Shown here in pieces: positions 32,060-37,928 of a DNA stretch of 37,928 nucleotides. The stretch lies in contig JAKSIG010000026.1 of the NCBI GenBank assembly GCA_024398955.1, forward strand, positions 1 to 37,928, read 5' to 3'. A program made the position numbers and the translations under genes. The notes below the pieces were generated by a model, which ran no database searches, was not told where the DNA came from, and worked only from the letters and a program-made list of their open reading frames with translations. Source of the DNA: Fibrobacter sp. Lineage in GTDB: Bacteria; Fibrobacterota; Fibrobacteria; Fibrobacterales; Fibrobacteraceae. Position 1 is the first letter of the stretch; each line of letters begins with the position of its first letter.

Positions 32060-33688
32060 ATGCTTAAAAAATCTCTAGTAGGGTTGGGTTCTGTAGCTTT
32101 GGCTCTTTCCCTTACCGCTTGTAACGAAGAAAAGCAGGCTGAAACTCCTAAGGCTCTCGGAACTCAGGCAGCAGAGGCTGCCCCGGTAGACGAAGTTCCC
32201 GAAAACGCTGTATTTAAGGCAAAGGTCCGTAAGATCATTGGCGAAAGCGACATGCAGAAGAGTGCCGATGCTGACTGGAAGCGTCTCCGCCAGGGTCAGA
32301 CCGTGGTCGAAAACAACCGCATTCGTACCGCAGTCGAATCCGAAGCAACGCTCGGTGTCAACGACGGTTCTATTCTTACCGTTTCCGAAAACTCCGAAGT
32401 GACCGTTACTGCAGAAATGCTGAACTCCATGGCTCGCAAAATTTCTGTTGTGGTAAAAAACGGTAACGTCTACTTTGATATCCAGAAGCAGGAACGTGAA
32501 AGCTCTTTCGAATTTAAGACGGGTACCGCAACTGCAGCTATCCGTGGTACCGCAGGCTTCGTTGGAAGCGTTGGCGGTCAGACCGTTGCCTCTCTTAAGG
32601 AAGGTCGCGTAGAAGTGACTAACGAAAAGGGTGAAACCACCGACCTGGTTCAGGATCAGACCGTGCTGGTGAACAAGGATGGCAAGGCAAAGAACCTTAA
32701 GTTGAAGGCTTCTGGTACCAAGGCTCTTGCCAAGGCTATTGATTCTATTGCCACTGCCGCTGGTGGTGCTGCAATAGATGTGGCTTCCCTGGAATCTTCT
32801 CTTGAAGAATTCGACAAGAGCTATACCGCTCGCAGAGACGATTTCGAAAAGTCCCTAAAGTTCGAAGCAATGCCGATTCAGGATACAGTCTACGAACCTA
32901 CTGTGACCTTGCTCGCTCGTGTCACTCCGGGTGTGGTTGTTTCTGTGTTGAGCTATGTGGATACCGTTCCTGCAACGGGCGTCTACCAGCGTACTATCGA
33001 TGCTGATGCCTTTGGCGCAGGCACATATGGCAAGAAGCGCTTCATGGTTTCTTGCGGTAATGGTGACGTAGAATCTTTGTGCTTTACCTGGACTACCGTT
33101 TACGCTCAGAAGGGTGTTGAAGCCGCTCCTGCAGAAGAGGTTCAGGAACAAGTTCAGGAAGAGCCTAAGGCAGAAGTCAAGGAAGAACCTAAGGCCGCCG
33201 CTAAGCCTGCTGTAAAGAAGGAAGCCAAGGCTGAAGAAAAGAAGGCCGAAGAACCCAAGCCTGCTGCAAAGTCTGTAACTGTAAAGGTTGCTGTTGCTGG
33301 AGGCCGTACCGAACGTCAGCACCTGGATCCTCCGCAGACCGAACTCAAGACCAACTTGAAGTTTAGCCTGTCTGGCATTACCGAAGACGACCTGGGCGAA
33401 ATCAAGTCTATTGAAGTTCGTCAGGGTGGCAAGACGGTTGCCTCTGTAAACAAGGACGACCTGGATGGCTTGAACGGCGAAGTCCCCGTTTCTATCCAGC
33501 GTAACCACTCCACCGAATTTGAAGTGGTTGTTACGAACAATGCCGGTAAGAAGTTCAGGGCCAAGAAGACTTACGAAGTGTTCTGCTACCTGCCCAACCA
33601 TCCGGGTGGAAAGGCTCGTAACGCTCTCGGACCTAAGGATGCCGAATACGACCAGGTTGTTCAGGCTGGCCAGTTGATTAAGGACTAA
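32060..33688 (+). CDS. FecR-domain lipoprotein
   Basis: The 542-residue protein has the lipobox SLTAC (Cys 21). Residues about 57-200 form a FecR domain: WKRLRQGQTVVENNRIRT, GSILTVSENSEVTVT, and the typical TATAAIRGTAGFV with DLVQDQTVLV near its end. A region of about 45 residues rich in Glu, Lys, Ala and Pro follows at about 355-400 (EEPKAEVKEEPKAAAK), then a beta-rich C-terminal domain. FecR domains in such lipoproteins are thought to sense or bind at the cell wall, not to act as anti-sigma factors; there is no sigma-factor gene here. The ATG at 32060 is preceded by AAGGA; the frame is open to 32033 without a good site. It begins a set of three closely spaced genes. Confidence 0.85.
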   Translation: MLKKSLVGLGSVALALSLTACNEEKQAETPKALGTQAAEAAPVDEVPENAVFKAKVRKIIGESDMQKSADADWKRLRQGQTVVENNRIRTAVESEATLGVNDGSILTVSENSEVTVTAEMLNSMARKISVVVKNGNVYFDIQKQERESSFEFKTGTATAAIRGTAGFVGSVGGQTVASLKEGRVEVTNEKGETTDLVQDQTVLVNKDGKAKNLKLKASGTKALAKAIDSIATAAGGAAIDVASLESSLEEFDKSYTARRDDFEKSLKFEAMPIQDTVYEPTVTLLARVTPGVVVSVLSYVDTVPATGVYQRTIDADAFGAGTYGKKRFMVSCGNGDVESLCFTWTTVYAQKGVEAAPAEEVQEQVQEEPKAEVKEEPKAAAKPAVKKEAKAEEKKAEEPKPAAKSVTVKVAVAGGRTERQHLDPPQTELKTNLKFSLSGITEDDLGEIKSIEVRQGGKTVASVNKDDLDGLNGEVPVSIQRNHSTEFEVVVTNNAGKKFRAKKTYEVFCYLPNHPGGKARNALGPKDAEYDQVVQAGQLIKD

Positions 33689-33708
33689 GTTTTAGATTGG
33701 AGAAAAAC

Positions 33709-34707
33709 ATGAAGAAGATTTTTAATGTTGCTTCTATTTCTGCAGGTGTTCTCGCTTGCTCCATGATGTTTGCATGCTCTAGCGCTCCTGCACCCGAAAC
33801 TGCTCCGGATACCGGTAAGGTTTCTGCCAATGCAAAGGCTGCCTACAGTGAACTTGACGGAGACGAAGCTCCTGCCGCCGCTGCCGGCGAAGGTTCTTCT
33901 GCCGCAGTTTCAAACGCTTCTGTTGGCCCCACTGTAGAAGTTTCTAACGTGAATTTCAAGATTAAGCCCACTGTAATGGTCTTGCCGGCTATGGGCGCTA
34001 AGGGCGCTCCCAGCATCGAAGTGATTCAGAAGAATCCTCTGGCAAAGACTGCTATGGAAGTAATCAATGCCTACATGAGCGAACGCGGCTATAGCGTGAT
34101 GAGTCTCGAAAGCCAGGCTCAGCTTGACGAAGTTGTTCAGCTTCAGGACGATATTGCCGGTAACGACGCAGACCTGGCTTATGTTGCTGGCCTTGCTGTG
34201 GGTGCCGACATCAACCTGACTTTTGCAGGTAGCATTCAGGATGGCAATCTGGTTATTGACTTGAGCGCAAGCGATGCTTCTACTGCAGCCTTGCTGGCAA
34301 GCGAATCCAGCCGTCAGAAGGATGAAGATGAAGGTCAGCGCGTTCTGGTCCAGAAGGCTGTTCAGGCTGCCATCGTTCCTCTCGAAAACAAGATCCGCGG
34401 TCAGCTGGCCCAGGAACTTGAAAAGGGTACCCAGTACAAGGTTATTTGCCGCATTACTGGCGAATTCACCGACGATCAGGCCGAAGAACTTTCCAACATC
34501 GTTTCTATTAAGCTCCGCAAGCTCTTTAACAAGATGCAGGTGAAGTCCATGACCAGAAACACCTATGATCTGGTTGTTTATGCCGACCCGGATAAGTACG
34601 AAGATGCTCAGATGGTTTACGCAGAATTCTACGAGGCCCTTAGCGGCATTGCCAAGGTTCGTCGCATCAACCTTACCAAGAAGCTGATCATTCTCGAAAT
34701 CCAGTAA
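33709..34707 (+). CDS. Lipoprotein with a DUF6175-like look
   Basis: The 332-residue protein has a lipoprotein signal (VLACSMMFACSS, Cys 23 preferred). Residues 39-50 (SANAKAAYSELD) match a motif in the Ala/Pro-rich arm of the 27403 protein. The main domain starts at KPTVMVLPAMG and continues with AYMSERGYSVMSLESQAQL, then a second alpha/beta part ending KLIILEIQ. KPTxMVxP followed by an ERGY block resembles the Bacteroidetes DUF6175 family and the LpoB/CsgG-like nucleotide-free fold; I hold this loosely. The ATG at 33709 is preceded by GGAGA. Twenty bases separate it from the FecR gene and 21 from the next gene. Confidence 0.7.
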   Translation: MKKIFNVASISAGVLACSMMFACSSAPAPETAPDTGKVSANAKAAYSELDGDEAPAAAAGEGSSAAVSNASVGPTVEVSNVNFKIKPTVMVLPAMGAKGAPSIEVIQKNPLAKTAMEVINAYMSERGYSVMSLESQAQLDEVVQLQDDIAGNDADLAYVAGLAVGADINLTFAGSIQDGNLVIDLSASDASTAALLASESSRQKDEDEGQRVLVQKAVQAAIVPLENKIRGQLAQELEKGTQYKVICRITGEFTDDQAEELSNIVSIKLRKLFNKMQVKSMTRNTYDLVVYADPDKYEDAQMVYAEFYEALSGIAKVRRINLTKKLIILEIQ

Positions 34708-34728
34708 TGGATTGAAAGGAAGGTGAAA

Positions 34729-35919
34729 ATGAAGAGTATGTTTCTGAAAGCGGCCTTGGTTGCGCTCTCGATGGGCGTAAGCTTTGCCGCCGCCGAAAAC
34801 TTGCTGACCTATACTGCGACTTCTAAGGTTTCTCAGAAGGATGCCGACCAGAAGGCTATGGAAGGTGTCGCAAAGCAGATGAGCACCCGAGTCAAGTCTG
34901 AATTCGAGACTCGCAAGTCCGAAGATAAAGACGGCAACATTACTGAAACTGCCGACATGTTCAAGGGCAGCTACACCAATGTTGTGTTGAAGGGTGCAAA
35001 GATTGTTCCGGGGCCCAAGTCTAATGGCTTGTTCCAGTCTACGGTAACAGTGGATTTGGACCAGCTGGCTTCAAAGATTTTGCTGGACCTTTCTGCAATT
35101 CGTACCGATATGCACGCCAAGGATTCCATTATCCGTCTGGATTTGCTGGACCGAGACTATCGTAAGATGGGCCTGGACATGATTAGTCTAGAAAAGCTTG
35201 CAGATCGTTATAATGCAGAATTGGAAAATCTTTCTTGCGTAAAGCCGGTTCCTGCAGAACTTAAGCTTGAGGTAAACTTAAGCGAACTGACAGAATTCCT
35301 GCTGGCCAACATGTCTACCTTGAAGATTGAACCGACTTTGACTGACGACTTCCTGACTGTTGCCGTAAGTGACTTTGCCGGTCCGATTCCGTATTTCCCC
35401 ATTGCTGTTGTTCAGAACCGTAAGAATCTTGCCGTAGACAAGACCGACGAATCCGGTGTTGTCAAGTTCCCCATGAGCAAGATCAAGTCAAAGCTTGCTG
35501 CAGGTGAGGTCTTGATCCATGCCGATATGAACTTTAAGTTCGTTCGTCAGTCTGCAGTGATGTCCAAGACTATTTCTTATGGCTCAAAGAGCACTGGCTG
35601 TACTTATCGCCTGGTATGCAATAGCGGCGCTACCGAATGCGGCGCTCTCCAGAAGTTCCTGATGGATGGCGGTATCGCAATCCTGGATAAGGCTGGCTTG
35701 CCGGAATTGAATGCAACTCTTGCATTTAGCGACAAGGCTAATGGTGGTAAGACTCTGTACACATCCAAGGCTACCGTTACTTTGATGTTCGGTGACAAGC
35801 AGATGGTTGAACAGACTCAGGGCGTAGGCCGCGACGAGGAACTGGCTCATGCCAAGGCTATTACCAAGCTTCCTTCTGCAAAGATTGTAGAAACTTTTGG
35901 CAATAGCTGCCCTAAGTAG
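34729..35919 (+). CDS. Secreted LPP20-like protein
   Basis: The 396-residue protein has a signal peptide ending VSFAAA, then TYTATSKVSQKDADQKAMEG VAKQMSTRV (shown in two pieces), which is the helical start typical of the LPP20-like fold in secreted proteins (alternating Ala/Lys helix followed by strands). The rest contains four cysteines near the C-terminal half (CTYRLVCNSGATEC, SCPK) that may form disulfides. LPP20/FlgP-type proteins act at the cell wall or outer membrane, but this one has no lipobox. AAGGAAGG precedes the ATG at 34729; a GTG at 34723 is less likely. It closes the FecR set; no terminator is seen in the 23 bases to the convergent gene. Confidence 0.7.
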   Translation: MKSMFLKAALVALSMGVSFAAAENLLTYTATSKVSQKDADQKAMEGVAKQMSTRVKSEFETRKSEDKDGNITETADMFKGSYTNVVLKGAKIVPGPKSNGLFQSTVTVDLDQLASKILLDLSAIRTDMHAKDSIIRLDLLDRDYRKMGLDMISLEKLADRYNAELENLSCVKPVPAELKLEVNLSELTEFLLANMSTLKIEPTLTDDFLTVAVSDFAGPIPYFPIAVVQNRKNLAVDKTDESGVVKFPMSKIKSKLAAGEVLIHADMNFKFVRQSAVMSKTISYGSKSTGCTYRLVCNSGATECGALQKFLMDGGIAILDKAGLPELNATLAFSDKANGGKTLYTSKATVTLMFGDKQMVEQTQGVGRDEELAHAKAITKLPSAKIVETFGNSCPK

Positions 35920-35942
35920 TTCCTATAAACATTGCTATTAAG

Positions 35943-37289
35943 CTATATCCCGCTTAAGAGGACTTTGGCGAAATCAGAAATGATTTCGTCTTTGTCGTCT
36001 ATATAGGAGATGGGATCCAGCGCAATTTTGTCTCGTAAGTAGGTAATAAAGGCGGTCTGTACCGAGGCTTCTGGGGTGTTGATTGCTAAAACTTGCGATG
36101 CGCTATGCAGAATGTCCTTAAAGTCATTGAAAATCTGCTGTATTGAATTCTGTGTTTGTTTATTAGTCTTTAGAAAAGCCTTTATGTTCAGATAGACCGA
36201 TCCGACGGTTCTATCATTGTTGAAATAGCGCTGCAGGTTGCTGATATGAGTGGCATCGCCGGTGGAATTGAATTGCTCGATGGCGTTGCAAACATCAATG
36301 ACGGTGTGATACGTTTTAGAAAAAACGTCTTTGTAATTGCTGTTGTAAAAAGGGTAGGATGCGTCCAGGAAGACTAGTACGTTTGTATAGTGAAATGCTG
36401 CCCTTGGCTGTTCTATCTTTACGGTCTTTTGAAAATGGCCTAGCTTAAAAAGATGTTTGCTTTTGTGGTTGCTTTGTTCAATAAAATCCTTAAGGTTAAG
36501 TCGTTTACTGCGGTTGAGTCGCTTGACAAAGTAGTCGCAGGCTTCTTCGTAATTGACTGGCTTAAGAAAGATTTTCTGGCTTTCGGGAGCATACGAAAAT
36601 TTACCGGGATATTCTAGCGCGTCGCAAATAATTTGTATGTAGTTCCTGGAATTGATTCCGTTGAGCGCTTGGGAGTATTTTTTTAGGGACTTGTTGGGGG
36701 TAACAGCCTTTTTTAAAGTGACCGATAGGTTGAAGTTGATATCAAATGTATATCGCTTGCTTTGCCTTTCGAATTCGTCAAAGAAATAGTTGTCCTGAAA
36801 GTAATCCTTCATGTTGGAAACGCTAACGGAGCTAAAGTCCACTTCGATTTTTGCTTCCCTGTCCATGAAGGTTCCGTAAAATTTCTGCAAATTCAGAATG
36901 GCGTGTACAAATTTTTCGAGATTAGAAAAGTTCATATCTGTTGTTGTGACAGATATGCGGTTGTTCTTGATGGAAATGGTTTGGCCGTTTATCAGTTTTA
37001 CCCAGTTGGGGAGGAGTTCCTTTTGCGAATAGGGCTCCGACACAATATGCTGCAGCAGTGCTTCTTTGTATTCGTCGGATTCGAAAGCATAGTCAAGTTT
37101 GAGAATGTCTGCATTGAACAGTTGTAACTTGCCGTTGCTGAATAAATCCCAAACTTTCTCGAAATTACGTTCGCGGGTATTTGTTCCGAAATGTTGCTTA
37201 ATGTATAAGCTTGTAAGGTGCAGCCTTTTTTGGATGTGGTAAGGTCCATCGACAATATCTAGTGAATCTGCTTGGAAATTTGCTGACAT
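35943..37289 (-). CDS. Unrecognised 448-residue cytoplasmic protein
   Basis: No family is recognised. The protein has no signal peptide or membrane segment, is rich in Asn, Lys, Phe and Tyr, and ends in acidic/hydrophobic helices (YIDDKDEIISDFAKVLLSGI). The codons are AT-rich compared with neighbouring lysS, so it may have been acquired. I start at the ATG at 37289 because CAGGAG lies before it and a clear promoter is upstream; the frame remains open to 37382, but that would run through the promoter. It is convergent with the secreted LPP20-like gene and divergent from lysS. Confidence 0.65.
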   Translation of the reverse strand: MSANFQADSLDIVDGPYHIQKRLHLTSLYIKQHFGTNTRERNFEKVWDLFSNGKLQLFNADILKLDYAFESDEYKEALLQHIVSEPYSQKELLPNWVKLINGQTISIKNNRISVTTTDMNFSNLEKFVHAILNLQKFYGTFMDREAKIEVDFSSVSVSNMKDYFQDNYFFDEFERQSKRYTFDINFNLSVTLKKAVTPNKSLKKYSQALNGINSRNYIQIICDALEYPGKFSYAPESQKIFLKPVNYEEACDYFVKRLNRSKRLNLKDFIEQSNHKSKHLFKLGHFQKTVKIEQPRAAFHYTNVLVFLDASYPFYNSNYKDVFSKTYHTVIDVCNAIEQFNSTGDATHISNLQRYFNNDRTVGSVYLNIKAFLKTNKQTQNSIQQIFNDFKDILHSASQVLAINTPEASVQTAFITYLRDKIALDPISYIDDKDEIISDFAKVLLSGI

Positions 37290-37307
37290 ATAGTTGCTCC
37301 TGCAATC

Positions 37308-37336
37308 AGTATCGTTTGAAGCTTTGAAAATGTCAA
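37308..37336 (-). promoter_or_regulatory. Promoter of the unrecognised gene
   Basis: On the minus strand: TTGACA (37336-37331), a 17-base spacer, GATACT (37313-37308). The leader would be short, about 10-15 bases. It supports the start at 37289. The remaining bases to lysS (37337-37417) include TAAATTTA at 37365-37372, a possible lysS -10. Confidence 0.7.
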
Positions 37337-37417
37337 TCAAAAGAAAGGGAACGCTTATTTTTTCTAAATTTACCCTGTTCAAAATTTAATCCCTTTACAA
37401 GAATAAGGTAGATAATC

Positions 37418-37928
37418 ATGATTAACGTCAATATGCCCGATATGAATGACCAGGTGAAGGCCCGCCTTGACAAGCTCGAAAAGTTCAAGGAAATGGGTAT
37501 CGAAGCCTATCCGCACAAGTTCAACCGCACTCACGATTCCAAGGTCCTTAAGGAAAACAAGGACGCCCTGATCGCTAGCGGTGAAGATGTTGCTTTTGCT
37601 GGCCGTGTGGTTCGTTTCAATCGTAAGGGCAAGATGTGCTTTATGCACCTGAAGGACCGTTATGGTCGCTTGCAGGTGGTTTGCGCCCGCGACGAAGTTG
37701 GCGAAGAAAACTACGAAATCGTAAAGATGACCGACCTTGGCGACTTTATCGGCGTAAACGGTACCATGTTCGAAACCCAGAGCGGCGAATACTCCGTACG
37801 CGTGAAGAAGGTGACCATGCTTTCCAAGGCTGTGCGTCCGCTCCCTGTTGCCAAGGAAAAGATTGACGAAAACGGCAACAAGGTGGTGTTCAACGAATTT
37901 GCCGACGTGGATACCCGCTACCGCCAGC
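37418..37928 (+). CDS. lysS: Lysyl-tRNA synthetase, class II (5' part)
   Basis: The first 170 residues are present; the gene runs off the window. They cover the N-terminal OB-fold anticodon-binding domain of class II LysRS: ARLDKLEKFKEMGIEAYPHK at the start, then AGRVVRFNRKGKMCFMHLKD, YGRLQVVCARDEVG, MTDLGDFIGVNGTMFETQSG and LSKAVRPLP, ending near the family's DTRYRQRYLDL at the window edge. The enzyme charges tRNA-Lys. AAGG about 10 bases before the ATG serves as a Shine-Dalgarno; an in-frame ATG at 37433 is an alternative. The active-site motifs are beyond the window. Confidence 0.95.
   Translation, partial: MINVNMPDMNDQVKARLDKLEKFKEMGIEAYPHKFNRTHDSKVLKENKDALIASGEDVAFAGRVVRFNRKGKMCFMHLKDRYGRLQVVCARDEVGEENYEIVKMTDLGDFIGVNGTMFETQSGEYSVRVKKVTMLSKAVRPLPVAKEKIDENGNKVVFNEFADVDTRYRQ

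Noticed and set aside
37290..37382. Longer start for the unrecognised protein
   Set aside because: The added 31 codons cover the TTGACA/GATACT promoter, while CAGGAG supports the ATG at 37289.
1..37928. tRNA, rRNA, CRISPR, transposase, integrase or phage genes
   Set aside because: I looked at the intergenic gaps and the proteins and found none. Small RNAs without known motifs cannot be excluded.

Overview
The window looks like chromosomal DNA of a Fibrobacter species (phylum Fibrobacterota) and carries no mobile element. The strongest taxonomic signs are three copies of the Fibrobacter-type FISUMP paralogous domain in two large lipoproteins, a long poly-serine linker in a third, collagen-like Gly-x-y stretches, many outer-membrane and lipoprotein genes, and an LpxC/FabZ pair of the FCB type. 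Several promoters have the -10 form TAnnTTTG known from Bacteroidetes relatives, and some also have a sigma70-like TTGACA -35 box. I assigned the genus from these features without a database search.

Positions 1-18.7 kb are mostly housekeeping and envelope genes. In order they are: overlapping lpxC-fabZ; a YciO-type gene; a small lipoprotein convergent with yraN; an operon of an FHA-domain ABC transporter and a membrane Ser/Thr kinase; an RND/MMPL exporter overlapping an aspartate aminotransferase, with a POTRA-less Omp85-type barrel diverging from it; ruvAB behind a near-consensus promoter; a TPR lipoprotein with an outer-membrane barrel; and an operon of a YkgJ-type cysteine-cluster protein and a SprT-like metalloprotease.

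Positions 18.7-35.9 kb form a dense surface/periplasm region. Its core is two related loci. Locus A (18748-27231) has a four-cysteine periplasmic protein, a 1258-residue modular lipoprotein, and a divergent TTG-started lipoprotein. Locus B (27403-31961) has an Ala/Pro-rich paralog of the four-cysteine protein followed by another large lipoprotein. The two FISUMP lipoproteins share a further domain, called QKGPF here after its first residues. Next comes a three-gene set: a FecR-domain lipoprotein, a lipoprotein with a DUF6175-like look, and an LPP20-like secreted protein. A 13-residue motif (SANAxxAYxExD) occurs in both a locus B protein and a protein of this set, which suggests they work together. 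This region is the best candidate for an undescribed envelope system, but its function cannot be read from sequence alone.

The window ends with an unrecognised 448-residue protein on the minus strand and the start of lysS. I saw no tRNA, rRNA, CRISPR array, transposase or phage gene. No gene-free stretch exceeds about 235 bases.
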